NCBI GenBank assembly: GCA_037043015.1
Contig: CM073331.1
Location: 951,501-1,015,500 of the forward strand
Length of the DNA: 64,000 bases
Source: Bryum argenteum
Lineage: Eukaryota > Streptophyta > Bryopsida > Bryales > Bryaceae
Direction: 5' to 3'
Within the stretch, counting starts at the first letter, position 1. Every line of letters starts with the position of its first letter. The position numbers and the translations under genes were made by a program. The notes below the pieces were generated by a model. The model was not told the DNA's origin. It did no database searches and worked only from the letters and a program-made list of their open reading frames with translations. This document shows, piece by piece, positions 33,516 to 45,414 of the stretch.

Positions 33516-34412
33516 GTGGTTGTATGTTTTAGACGTGACTAGTTTAGCATGACCTCAAACTAGACACTATACTCCATGTATGTAGGATGTACGTGTAAAA
33601 ATGGGGGGGCTTTAGGAAAAAATAAAAATCTAAAATGTGTGTTTGAATACATAATTATTTTTCTAGCTTAATAGTCAAAATCATCTTTTACCGTATATCT
33701 ATGAATGTATAAATGTGTATGTACCCCGTGGCGCGTAGTCAATGGATACTCTAGAAAGCATCAAGTCTTGTTATTTTCAATTTGGAGGTTTTAGGAGGTT
33801 ATCTTTAGAATTATAATTTTATTTACAAAAGTACTAGGGGTATAATAGTGGAGGTCACGACGATGATAGGCCAGTTTGTCAGAAATTATGTTTATTTTAA
33901 AAATTTCGATCTTGAAAAAAAAAATCTATTTTGGTATTTAAAAAAAATTGGAATTGGTATAGAAATGAAACTATCTAATGACCCTCTAAAATTTCAAAAA
34001 TAAAATACTCATCGCCAAATAAGTGTCAAACTAGCTTATCACATACAATATTCAATTGATAGTTGTATTCTTTTCTTTTTAGGCACTGTAAAGATTGATT
34101 TAAAAATTTTGGAAGTTGCCTTCGTAAAAGTGGTAAACTTTTTGACTTGAGTCACTTTGGAAGTTTAGTAGTGATTTAGTAATGAATATATTCTCAAAAG
34201 AAAAAAAATAAATCATAATTATTTTTTCAAGTTGTCCCATCTCGGCTTACAACAAAAGGATTGTCCTAGAAGTCTTTAAAATTGGAATTTGAAGAATTGC
34301 ATATCATTTATATTTGCTTCACTCTAAAGAACAACCATGGTTTTAGATTTTGATTACAAAATACTTGTTTTCTTTTACAGTGACTGTCTTATTAGGAGAA
34401 AGCCTAACAATC
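33516..34412. repeat. AT-rich spacer with 927-class relic
   Basis: 33890-34330 follows the inside of the ~927-bp TTAA class (CTTCGTAAAAGTGGTAAACTTTTTGACTT-like order, then TTTCAAGTTGTCCC). Ends are lost. No gene. Confidence 0.45.
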
Positions 34413-34415
34413 TTG

Positions 34416-34791
34416 GAGCATCCTCAATGGACTCGGTAACGGGTCCCGCCAACAGTTCTAACCGTGAGTTCACCAAAAAGTTGACCCAACGGTCACGCTA
34501 CAGCTCCCTTCACCCTGACGAGTCCGCTATTGCAGCTCCTGCTCTCGGCATATTTTCCATTTTTGCCGTGAGCTCTACTACTCTCGCTATCTTGGTCAAA
34601 TGTCTACGATGGCACCGCGTGGCCAACGCCTCGCCACCGTGGTCGGCAGCCAGCCACTATGGCCGCGGGATGGCCTTCCTCGGCGGGTGAACAATTGGGG
34701 CCGCCAGCTCACAGACACTCCCGCTACCTCCGCGGGCGTCCGCTACTTGCCTTTAGAGTGAGCAATTGCAGGGCATCCATTGAGGATGCTC
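34416..34791. mobile_element. 376-bp PIF/Harbinger-like MITE, GC-rich core
   Basis: The ends GAGCATCCTCAATGGA and TCCATTGAGGATGCTC are perfect 16-bp inverted repeats. Flanks are TTG (34413-34415) and TTA (34792-34794), one change from a perfect TTA duplication. The core is far more GC-rich than its surroundings. It contains most of a 117-codon ORF (34337-34690), rich in Ser, Ala and Leu, which I do not regard as a gene. Confidence 0.75.
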
Positions 34792-34794
34792 TTA

Positions 34795-35730
34795 TATCAA
34801 CATAACCTATGCACCACACCAAAAATATCAATATAAACCAAGGTTACCAGAGTATAGGAATACTCTTGTATTTTCAAACTTCAGCTCCATACTTCTGGCT
34901 GAATTTATACGTACTTACATACTATTTTGCGCACTTGTAAACATTTTAGAAGTCCGTTAAAATTCGTATGTATGTGAACTATTCTTGGAACAAATACGGC
35001 ATATTCTCTATAAAAATATGACGCATAGGTAGATTCACAAAAAAATTTAAAAAATTTAAAAAATATAATTTTAAGTCAAAAATTCACCCCCCATTTCCAC
35101 GGTCCACCTCCCAAATGTCCTAAATTCTTGAGGACCCCCCGCCTGGATTCCTTGTCCTAATAAAGCTCCAACATTCCCTTCCATCATAAAAGGCACCGGT
35201 CAAGGGCCGATGACCCCCTCATACCCGCCGGGTATTCAGGCCCAATATCTCCATTTCACCAAGATTATCTTCCAGATCCGTAGATTCTGGCACCGAGTGG
35301 TGGCCGGGGTTCCGGGGTGGCCTTTGGAGTATTTCAGGAGCCTCTAACGGTGGTGGTAACTATAAAAACTAATAAAGCTAAAAAGTTTTGGAAATAGAAA
35401 CTTTCAGTTATGAACCTACTTTTCTAATTAAAATGTGGTTTTTGGACGGAACCTAAAAAACCCATTTGGCTTTTTGTTCCATTTATGGTAGGTTTTTAAT
35501 TTGGGATGTGATGAGTGGACCCCTTATTTCTCTCTCCTAGACCATTTCATTTTTATGGTAATTTCCATTAACAAGGTATCTAACCCTTCATATTACCAAA
35601 GAGCCTTTTGAACAATGTGGATATCCCAATTACCCACCCATTTTAGCATTTTGTATACATAGAGACACATTTCTAAAGATGATTTTGAAGTTTAATTAAT
35701 TTTGTGTGATTTTTGGTGCAATTTTTTTTA
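34795..35730. other. Gene-free spacer
   Basis: No gene. GC-rich patches at 35090-35340 lack any recognisable domain or paired termini. Confidence 0.4.
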
Positions 35731-35737
35731 TTCTTAA

Positions 35738-35809
35738 CCCTTAAACGTCATAGCATGCCCCTCGGGCTTGGTTTCCAGTGTATATTCAGAGGGGCTTGAC
35801 GTTTGAGGG
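35738..35809. mobile_element. 72-bp minimal TTAA element
   Basis: TTAA at 35734-35737 and 35810-35813. The ends CCCTTAAACGTCA and TGACGTTTGAGGG are inverted repeats with one mismatch. It keeps the CCCCTCGGGCTTG subterminal word of the 362-bp family and almost nothing else. Confidence 0.8.
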
Positions 35810-35999
35810 TTAAGTAGAGTGTGGATTTAGATTTTTAAAGGACCAAATGCTTCTATAGTTCATTTTGAGGTTTTGGTCATTGGTAATAGGTGAGTCTTAC
35901 GTCATAGTGAACTAAGATCTCAAGGTACTGGTACCGAAAACTGCACACATTTTAAAATCACTTCTAAAATATTCATATTATCATTATCATGATATGTGC

Positions 36000-36330
36000 A
36001 AATCACAGTAAGTGCACAAGAGTTGTTAATAGTGTTATGTGGAGATTAGTGTAACAAGTAACTTCTGGTAAATAACAATATTTCTCAACTCTCTTGAGAT
36101 TAGTGTTCACTTTCGGTGGCCTGATTGCAATCAATGTCCCTTGTCTTTTCTTCAAGCCAAAAATTGCACCAGTTCCAATACATTCTTCCACTTTCAAGGA
36201 AGTTTGCATGCTCTCACATTTAGTATTATGGTTCAACCATTAGTGTTGTAACAATATGGCGACGTGTGGTATTTGGTGTTATCGCTCGCAATCAACGTTT
36301 GTAACACTAATTATTAAGAACTCTTGTGTT
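36000..36330 (+). repeat. Copy C (short) of the duplicated block
   Basis: Matches 799-1060 and 18260-18465 (GATTAGTGTAACAAGTAAC, CAATCAATGTCCCTTGTC, TTGCACCA..TTCCAATA words). It extends over sequence missing from copy B and so helps define copy B's extra segment. Confidence 0.65.
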
Positions 36331-36500
36331 GTGAAAATGGAAATCCTGTAATTATTACAATATTTCATAATTGGACTGCCAAACGTAGCATTAGTGTCAC
36401 AAAAAATAATGTTAGGGTTGTTCTTGAAGTTTTGGTGGACTCAAGGTGATCACTTTTTATTTGTTTTTTAATTTGAACATGGGCGAGGAGCCCATGGCAC

Positions 36501-36572
36501 TTTGCATCGAGTGGTTTAGGGTGGTTCGCATCACCTGGTTTAGGATGATTTGCATCAAGTGGTTTAGGGTGG
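36501..36572 (+). repeat. 24-bp tandem repeat, three units
   Basis: Units of the type TTTGCATCRAGTGGTTTAGG at 36501-36524, 36525-36548 and 36549-36572, then a degenerate partial unit. Confidence 0.85.
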
Positions 36573-36594
36573 TTTACATTAAGGATATTTTTTG

Positions 36595-37210
36595 TACTTG
36601 AATGTGATGAGACTTTGGCCTTGTTAATTGCTGTTGAAGTGAGGTCTTTTTGGATTATTCACTAACTTGTCTTCGGAGAAGTCACTCACACACTAACAAT
36701 CACCTGTAAGAAATCACATATGAGATTACACTCAAACCCCCTTCTATGTCACATTCCATAATTTCACATTTGCATATATTTCAACAATTAAGGCTATGGT
36801 GGACAACTTTGATTGGCCACACGAGGCGTTACGCACACGAGGTGTGATATTATAAAGAGTGTGATGAGACTCTAACCTTTATCACGTGCTGGTGAAGTGA
36901 GGTTTGTTTGGATCATCTACTAAGCAAATTACACATAAAGAATCCCCGTAAACAAAATCTGGTTACACTTTCCTGTAAACAGAATCCGGTTACACTTCCC
37001 CGTAAACGGGAATCCGGTTACACTTCCCCGTGAACGAAATCCGGTTGCACTTCCCCATAAACGAAATCCGGTTACACTCAAACCCCCTTTTATGTCATAT
37101 TTCTTAATTTCACATTTACATATATTCCAATAACCAAGCTAGATTCGACGCTTGCCACCCGTCTCACACCAAAGGTGTGATATTATAGAAAGTGTGATAA
37201 TTAGGAGTTA
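36595..37210 (+). repeat. Diverged ~250-bp tandem duplication
   Basis: 36595-36780 and 36860-37130 share GTGTGATGAGACT, GAAGTGAGGT, GTTACACTCAAACCCCC and ATTTCACATTT words in order. The second copy contains the five-unit 27-bp array. No ORF of note. Confidence 0.55.
36943..37078 (+). repeat. 27-bp tandem repeat, five units
   Basis: Five units of TCCCCGTAAACGAAATCCGG plus TTACACT: 36943-36969, 36970-36996, 36997-37024 (one extra base), 37025-37051 and 37052-37078. Units differ by a few substitutions. The frame is not kept, so this is a non-coding minisatellite. Confidence 0.92.
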
Positions 37211-38977
37211 GAGTGTGATGAAAACTTGACAATCAGTTCCCTGGACATAATGCATTGAGTGGCATGTGGCCCATATGCTATGCAAATCTTTTAATTGATT
37301 TTGGACATGGGAAGTCAACAATGGCAGAATGCTGATGAGATGGCTCATCCCGGGTCCCTTCCCCCTTTGCTATTAAATGATTGAAATAACATGTTTGGCT
37401 TATAAATTATTGAAAAACAATTACGCAAAAACCATAATATGACATTATTGAGGAATGCTTGTGATACCCACATTGTTGGATGTGTTAAAATTGTCACATT
37501 CTTGTATGTGGATTATTATCTCTTATGGAGAAGTGTGGTATTTTCACCATTTGGGTATTTTACCAAACCTAGTGGAATGAGGCAATGTTGGTGAAAATAC
37601 TAGTGGAGAGCCTCGTGGGAAACCCATGCTTATCCACTACTGTAGGGTATGGAAGGAAGAACATAAAAACAACTCATATTGCTTATTTATTTGAAACTAA
37701 TCTTGTATGAGAAACTCAGAATGCAATGGGATATATTCTCATATATTATAATTTATGAAATTTATAAGTTCAATACAATTTAGAAGAATCTTAATTCAAG
37801 AAAATTTCAATGAATATTTTTGATTGTGTACAAACAAAGTCGGGCCTTCAAAGTTGTTGTCTTTGGTTTCTAAATCTACTACAATTTTTGAACTTGTGTA
37901 CTTTGTACTTTGATGTTCATTGGTACTTCAGTGGTTCCTTTTGTGCTTCATTGTTTGTTAGTTTCTCCTTGCTCCAATAAAACGTTGTTTATTTTGTACA
38001 TATCAACAAAATTAATAGGCTACTTAACTTGCAGTACTTTGATTTTGTGCACACCTAGAGGGTCATGTAAAAGTAATAAAAGTAGTTTTTTCTAGTTTGG
38101 AACTAGGCACACATGCATGTGTGTGCTAAAGCTTACTTAGTAATGAAAAGCATTGTCATGAAGATCCAACTTTTAAACTTGCATCAATATTTTTTCTTCA
38201 AGAACTAACAAGTTCACCGAGGAAAAATCTCACATTTTATTGTAATTCCAGAGTGTGCAAGAATTGGGGACCCAAAGTACGATGCTCATAAAAGCATACT
38301 TTGTTAGTCTATTAGCAAAAAGGGATTGGAAACCTACTTCTTAACGTGCTCAATAATGTTCAGAGGCTACTAAGACTACATGGCTACACACCACTACAAT
38401 CATCCATCAATGTTCTATACATAGGAACAAATTTATAAAAACGTTCGATAGACATTGACTCCCTACTAGCATTTTCACTAGAAGATCAAAGCTAACTCTT
38501 GAGTGGCATAGCCCTCAACCCTCCTTGGGCTCTTTCGCTTAATCACTACCTCCCCCTTCCCCTCACTTTCTGGACACTACACATGAAGTTACAGCACTTG
38601 TATCTTTAGCCAAAATAGAAGTGTATTTTTCAATTGCCAACACATTAGTCGGTTAAAGGAAAAATAAACATACTCAATAATGGTGCAAATCTCAACACGA
38701 TAAAGTGAGCCAAGCTTATGGTGTGCATGGACAAAGTAGGTAGAAGATTGAACCTCCAAGAATGTTCATTTATGAACCTTTTTAAAATTTGTTACGAACT
38801 TTTGTAGATGTTTCCAAGATGATTAGATATAAAGCATTCACAATGAGTACATTAGACTTATTCCGTACCCCCTATCGATCGAACAGGCTACCTCAGTTAA
38901 GTACAAACACCTTCTTTAATTACGTAGACCAAGCTTAAAAGAGGAAAAAGTAAAAGTTGCCTTAAAAGTAGCCACCA
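37211..38977. other. Gene-free spacer
   Basis: AT-rich sequence without a supportable gene, LTR pair or TIR element. ORFs do not exceed about 60 codons. Confidence 0.4.
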
Positions 38978-39529
38978 TTGCAAACTCAAAACCAAACTGG
39001 GAAGCGCACGACGTCCAGCCTCGGTGCCCAAGCCTCCCACCCCAAGCTCCCGAACCCAACACCTAACCAGACCCAAGTTTCCGAAGCCGATACCAACCCA
39101 GATGCTTCGGAGTCCAAGGCTAATACCGATCCAGAGGGTTCCGAGGCCAAGGTGGGGAGCAAGGGGGGTCGAGGGGGCGCTGTGGCGAGCGGGATCGCGG
39201 GCAGCGGGGGCGGAGGGCGCGTTACTAGCGAGCGATGGCTGTCGCGAGCATCACGAAGAATAGCAGCAGCAGCAAGCCAGCATCATCGCCATGATGAGCG
39301 CGAGGAGGCAAGCAGGCCGCTCCAGGAGAAGGGTCGCTGCTCATCATCACGCGGCGGAAGGGCAGCCATCTCCACGCCTTCTAGCCCCCTTCCTCTCCCT
39401 CCTCTTACTCCTATATATTCCCCCTGCCACCCCTCTTCCATGCTCACTTATCAGCTTCCCCCTCTCTCCAACCGTCTCTTACTTCCAGCTTTCAGCGGCG
39501 TCGATCGACGCATGCATGTTGGAAGTTAG
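38978..39529 (+). other. GC-rich ORF overlapping a probable promoter
   Basis: A 183-codon ORF with a low-complexity product: a Ser/Glu/Asn/Thr-rich first third with an imperfect repeat (SEADTNPDASESKANTDPEG), then Gly/Arg-rich and Ser/Pro-rich parts. No domain is recognised. A TATATATT box and a pyrimidine-rich stretch lie inside its last third, just upstream of the MIR166 locus, so I favour promoter DNA over a protein-coding gene. A real small disordered protein is not excluded. Confidence 0.25.
39412..39419 (+). promoter_or_regulatory. TATA box of putative pri-miR166
   Basis: TATATATT in a C/T-rich context (CTCCTATATATTCCCCC), about 590 bp before the hairpin. It is the best core-promoter candidate in the region; a start near 39445 would be expected. 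Confidence 0.45.
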
Positions 39530-39995
39530 TGGCGATCGGGAATTGGGATTCTGTGTAAGTTGGGGGTAGTGACGATCGAGTACGAGCTGGGTGGGTAGTG
39601 ATGAGGGTTAGCTGAGTGACGGTTGTAGGATCAGAATTAATGGAGTAAATATATATCTTTCTCGGTAACCGAGTCTAGCTATGCAACCAGTCAGTACCTG
39701 CAACCAGTGAGTGAGTGAGTGGTGGCTTTGCTTTCTGGAAAAACAGAAAAACACATCCGTCTGACAGTTTCGTCTCGGGAATCGCGTTTGCAAGCCTTTT
39801 GTGAGCTGGTCTGTCTGTCTGTCTGGCTGTCTGATCATCCCACTTCTCTCACTCGATCGTTGCGCTCTACAGAGTGGTGGTTTATCATGACTTGGTTAGT
39901 ACGCTAGTCTCTGCAGTTCGGTTGGGGGGTGGTACTCGTATCGCATTGTGCGTAACTTCTACGCTGGTGTGCGTTCAGAGCTTGGACAAGAGGTT

Positions 39996-40103
39996 GTAAA
40001 TTATGCTGTGAGGAATGCCGCGTGGACCGAAGCTTTGTGCTTGCTTGCTTGCTTGTGGAGCAATAAGCTTCGGACCAGGCTTCATTCCCCTCAGCGCGTT
40101 TAC
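39996..40103 (+). ncRNA. MIR166: miR166 precursor hairpin
   Basis: The 21 nt at 40070-40090, starting TCGGACCAGG and ending CATTCCCC, are the canonical land-plant miR166, which directs cleavage of class III HD-ZIP mRNAs. The 5' arm pairs with it without bulges in the duplex. With a two-nucleotide overhang the star strand is 40012-40032 (GGAATGCCGC..CCGAAG). I count mismatches at 40011/40089, 40018-40019/40081-40082, 40022/40078 and 40026/40074. The stem continues from 40027-40035 with 40065-40073, and outwards through 40005-40010 with 40090-40095, then GTAAA/TTTAC with a bulge. The loop at 40036-40064 contains a GCTT repeat. Both the exact mature sequence and the fold support a functional gene on the plus strand. 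Confidence 0.95.
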
Positions 40104-43100
40104 ATTTGGTCGGTGCTGACATGAAGCGATTGAAGGCGGCATTGAAGGTACGGTATGCGTTTACTAGAGAACTGGTTTCAACTCTTCCGTAAATAAAGGC
40201 CTCCGTCGATACATTCATGTCTTCACTGGTATGCCATCCTACTCAATGTATTCTCTACCATATCCCTGTACAGTGACCTTGCCAGTTTGTCGTCTGTGCT
40301 TTCTACTCAGAATGTGAGTCTCTGTCTTCCTTGTGGTGGAGTTTAACAAGTGCTGACGGCAGGTGATTGCAGTAGAGGTGATCTGCCTTACAACAGTTTC
40401 CGACGTATTTAACTCAAGAGGGCGTGAGAGGCTTGTTCTTTCGGCTGAAGTTGCTAGCTATTTCTTGAGGGAGCACATTAGGTTGAATGCTTTTTACATA
40501 TGCACAATATTCTTAGAAGAATCTATCAAAAAATCCAGTAATCTTGCTGTCTTGACTGTGAGAACGTCTTCAAGCGCGTGTTTGCAAGTTCTGCGATCCT
40601 CCTTCAGTGCTTATTTCTGGAAGCTGGACGTCTTCGTATACAGTTTGTGAGTAAAGTAAGTAGGCTTCGATTACTTGCGAGCTCGAGATGATGATAATGA
40701 CTAATCGTGGACACATGTTGCTGGTTCTTGCAGCAATGTCTGAAGAATTGAACTCTCTAAATCTTAGAATGAACCAGAAGTTGCAAATGTTAACTAGCTA
40801 GTGAAATTTTCAATCGCATATTGCATGTTACTAACTTTTTCAACATCAGTAGAACTGTTGTCCTACGATTTGTCCACCGACGTCTCCAATGGTTGGTTTA
40901 ACTGGTCAGAGTTGAGTCATGGTTGTTCGCTTACGATTCCAATGGTTTAATTAGTCACAGTTAAATTATGGTTGAGTCATTTGAAACAGTCTCAGTCGAA
41001 GTAAACAAGTTAGGCGGTCACCACTTTCTACGAGTGGATGTGTGTCATATATGTGCCAGAGTTATCAAGTGTGTGTTTGCAAGTTCTACAATCCTTCACC
41101 ACCTATTCTTAGAAGCCCGCAGCCATGATTGTTGACAGGTCTAAGCTTGACTCCTGTAGCAGAGGCGACCTTGGTGATGATTGCAGTTCGCAACAGATCT
41201 AACTTACTTGCGAGTTACGAACCTTCCGTACTCCAGCTCTTCGGATATGCGAGTTTGCAACTTCGTCATTGTCTCCTCTTACATGTTTTTGGAAGCTGCA
41301 CATGACTCGAGTGACTTTTCGTAATCAAGTGATCACAACAGGTCTGAGGCTTAAGTCTAGAGGATGCAGAGCAGGAAAAAGAAACCGTTTCTGGAGTCGA
41401 GGTCGTCTTCAAAGCTTCCCGTCTACAGCTTCGAACTTACTCAAGGGAGATTCCGATTCTCCGAACGGGGAGTATTCACATTGCTTTCAGTACAAGCCCT
41501 TTCACATGTCTACAATAAGAAATGATTCCTTATCTCACGGAAATACCATCCATGATGATTTAGAATGCACCCGCATTGATTGAGTAGTACACGTACATGC
41601 TCTATATATGGACCACCCTAATGCGTAGGTGCTTGTATGCGAACTAGATCACTTAACGATCTTCTGATTTCCCCATTAGAAGACTGGTACGTGGCAACAC
41701 TCATTCAAAGAATGCACCTCTCCAACCACAGGTATGGACAATGTACCTTTCTCTAGTTCATGTGTAACCATCTTCCGTTTCTGTTAGAAAGCTTCATTCA
41801 AGCGGTGAGTGACAATGCATAGCTATTAGTCTTCTCTACACAAGTTTTAACGGGAGCATCGGTTTCCCAAGCATAGCTTGGGGTCTTCTCTAAACAAGTC
41901 GCGCACTGTTTCCTTCAGTGGTCGTTATTACATAAATGTGTCTAGATAATAATGGTGTTAACATGGCCCTGCAAAACTGACTGGGATATTGTCATGCGGG
42001 AGGACTCACTTGTCAGAAAGAAGAAATGGAGGCCTGGCACTTTCTCTTCATCGCGACTTGTTTGTCGGTAGAGGAAAGAGAAGAGGAGAGATACCGTTGC
42101 AACCACTTGAATCTCGAAGTACTGATCGCTTCGTCAGGTGGTGTCTTCAATGCACATTAACTGGCACCTTGACTTGATACTCCTATGCAGCCAGTAGCCG
42201 AAGGACAGACAGACAGAACTCAATTATACGTTCTTGCTCCTGGTCGTAGCCTTCAGTTTGACTAATACTCTCATTGATTGTACTCTACGGTGGAAACAGA
42301 ACTATTATCTGCAGTGATTCGGGAAAAATCAATTTACTTACCTTCCATTTGAGACTTCCATGTTGATAGGTAACGATTGGCTCTATAAGAATGAATCGTG
42401 CAATGAGTAGGCTTGTCAGTAATGCAACGTGACTGTTTAACGAATATGCTTTTTCTGCTCACACATTCAACGACTACTTCGATCGTGCTGTATAACAGTG
42501 CTACTGGAATCAATCAATTAGATTAATTGCAACTTGGGAAACTCGTAAAATGGTCCTTTCTAGAATGTAAACATCTAGTGTATGTTTCAAAGGATACTAC
42601 TGTAGATGTCAGAGACAAAAAGCATGTTCGGTACACTTGTCGGACGGCTTCACATGCAAAAGAAACTGTTAAACATGAGGTATTGTGAATATTCGTACAG
42701 CAGACATATTCTTCCCGAGAACGAATACTTCGAATCCAAGCATATTGAATATACTTGTCAAACACGATTCAAGGCGGAGTGAACAGTAAGTAACATTTTA
42801 CCACATTAATAATACTACATCAGTTTTGCAATCTCTGTCGATGTCGGACTGTTCAGTCAGGCAAACCTTCATATCCGCGAAAAGGCTTTGAATTATCCGA
42901 TGGACGGTGGATCGACAAATGAGTTTTTGAATATCTGCATCGAACTTGGTGCAGTCTGTTTGTGGGTACGAATGTCGGTCTAACCTGTTGTCTAGTAAGC
43001 CGAAAGGGAGATTCAATCAACAGTTGTTTAGTGACAAGTGTGTTATTCAAGAGTTTCATTAAGTGTACAGCATTCTTGAGATGGCGACTGATATTTATGA

Positions 43101-43260
43101 TCGACATTGTTCCCGTTGATTCCGCTTGTATGAGAATTCAAGGCTCCGAAAGTCCACTTCGACTTATCGTATAAAATAATGGGACTATTTTTGTACTTGG
43201 ATCGTAGTTTATTCATGAAAAAGATCCAGTGAATGATGCTCAAGCTGTCTGATTGTAAGG
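40104..43260 (+). other. Unique region downstream of MIR166, probable primary transcript
   Basis: The sequence is less AT-rich and free of the TIR elements around it. It has no ORF above 104 codons and no domain. A unit of about 60 bp starting TGTTTGCAAGTTCT recurs with divergence near 40578, 41072 and 41252, each followed by a CTTATTTCTGGAAGCTG-like part. The region may be the spliced primary miR166 transcript or an unrelated non-coding gene. I cannot place introns or a polyadenylation site. Confidence 0.35.
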
Positions 43261-44800
43261 AATCTTGACTGTTGAGATGGTATCAATCGGTATTGGTTCG
43301 AATATTCGACATGCTTCTTTGTCTATCCTTTTTGAATAGTTGTGAGAACTTTCCATTCTCTTGTCCCTATGGAGAAGTAATGTCGTACACTAGAAGAAAA
43401 TTTAAAAAAATAGGGTCTTTTATGTTTTTGGAAACGAAATTGGTAAAGTGGTGGTACAAGTAGGTTAGTGTTGATTGTAGGTGTAAATTGTTGGTATTGG
43501 GTGTCCTTGTGTGGTGTACTTAGACTGATATGGTGAGTGTATAGTTGGTTGTTGTGAATACATTTTTCTTCTAGGGATACGAAATGATAGGTTTGAGAAA
43601 AGTATACTTTACTCACAGAGATGGTTGTGTTTTTGCGAGCTTGAAACCTCAAGAATTCAATTTTCCACCTCTATGCAATTTGTTAATAATGGGTTTAAAG
43701 TGTATAGTTGGTTTTGGTGAACGCAATTTTCTTGTAGTAATATGATAACATATAGAAAACTATACTTAACCCTCAAAACTCCTTGGAACCTCAAATAATT
43801 GTGCTTACCTCTATGCGCTCTGGAGGGTATGTAGAACATTTTTTAATTTTAAAAACATTATTGTGTTTGGAATGATATTAGTGAAGATGAAAGTGAGATA
43901 ATTAAATCTGATCCATACATCTTGTAGTAGACTTAGTGTAGGTTATATGGGTCAAATTCTGAGTCATGAGGTTTTGGTGTATTTACCAAATATATGGAAT
44001 CCAATGCAAGTTGGAATGCACGCCTTATTAAGAGCTTTTAATTCTAGAGGTAGCCACCAATGGATGTCAACCCCCATTAATAATGAGAAAACGTCGCGAT
44101 TATGAAGTCGAAATAGGTACTATTGATAAGAATTTGTACTTTTATGGAAAAAAGTGGGTTATCCAAAAAGGGTAGAATCACTATGATTTCTAAAGAATTA
44201 GCCGGGTACCACCATTTTGTAGGCCATTTTTTGAGGAGGTGAAGGAAAAAAAATTAAAAAAATAAAAAATAAATTTGGGTCGTTTTTCGGTGAATTCTAC
44301 CTAAAACTAATTGTAGCCGTTTGACTGTAGATATCACAATGAGCGAAAGAGTTCTACTCACATGCTTAGTGTGCTTTTGAAGACTTTATGCATGTATTTA
44401 CATAATTCATGTGTGAATTTGTACTATCCTATTTAGTTCAAGGTAACTTTGTACTTTTGTAATTTTTTAGCTGACGCGAGCGTACTGTGAAAAAGGTGTA
44501 TAAGTACAAATTTGTAAGTATTCCCTTTAAATTTTGAAGAGAAGTACAATGAAATTGTAATATTCATAAGTATTGACATCATGGCCCCTAAAAATATAAT
44601 ACTTTAAAATTGGGGTCTTTTCTAAATCGATTCTTAAAATTGACTACCCCCGCAAAAGTGAATTTGAAATGTACTAAGTGATTCACTTTAGTGTGCTTTT
44701 GACCGCCATATGTTTGTAATACCAAAAAAGAGAAGTTTTATTTACTAAAATGCATGCCAATAATTCATATTTCATTGTTAAGAGTCCAAAATTTTTACTA
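43261..44800. repeat. Gene-free spacer with TTAA-class debris
   Basis: 43390-43850 contains a diverged duplication (GTGTATAGTTGGTT..TTTTCTTGTAG, twice). 43900-44800 shows words of the ~971-bp class (TTGAGTCATGAGG-like, ACTAAAATGCATGCC). No gene. Confidence 0.4.
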
Positions 44801-44805
44801 CAACA

Positions 44806-44946
44806 ACCTCAATTTTGTTAAAATTGACACTCATTTCCCCTAATATCACCTTCAAATTCTTTAATATCACACGATTTTTGAAGTGCAGTTCAGAAAGTTG
44901 GGGTGTGCCATTTCATCGGAAGATGTCATTTTAACGGAATCGGGGT
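44806..44946 (-). mobile_element. 141-bp relative of the 60944-61187 element
   Basis: The ends ACCTCAATTTTGTTAAAAT and ATTTTAACGGAATCGGGGT are inverted repeats. The inside matches the other copy in reverse (TGATATTAGRGGAAATGAGTG on the complement). The TA flanks have decayed to CA and TC. Confidence 0.65.
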
Positions 44947-45414
44947 TCACTCAAAAGAACGCTTGATTTGGAACCCAATTCAAGTGATTTGTTCAAAACA
45001 GACTTTGGATGAAGAATCTATGGCTCTTCAAAATTTATGTGTCTCACCAAAATGGCGTTTTTTGACATTAAGGGCACCTAGGAGTTGAGACTTCTAACTG
45101 CAAAATCTAGAACCCACGCTTCTAAGCTTATTTGTATTTATTGTTCTAGAAACGTATTGTTGGATATTTAATATTTGGGATATCATTATATCTAAATTTT
45201 GTGGAAATCTCTTCATTGACATACCTAGGGAGGCATTGTTTCTATGGTGCAAAGGGGGACTTGAGGATTGTTACCTCAAAGATTCCGCTTATAATTTTTT
45301 TCATGTAGATAAGTACACTCATGGAACAAATTTAGACACTCATTCCGCTTTCTAGATTTTTGTGCAAATTCTTTTTTAGAAGGTCTGAAAACAATAATTT
45401 TGGTAATTATGTTA

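Noticed and set aside
34337..34690. 117-codon ORF
   Set aside because: Mostly inside the GC-rich Harbinger-type MITE; no domain, and the frame crosses the element border.
36943..37078. CRISPR-like array
   Set aside because: Units are directly adjacent without unique spacers, and the context is a plant genome; it is a minisatellite.
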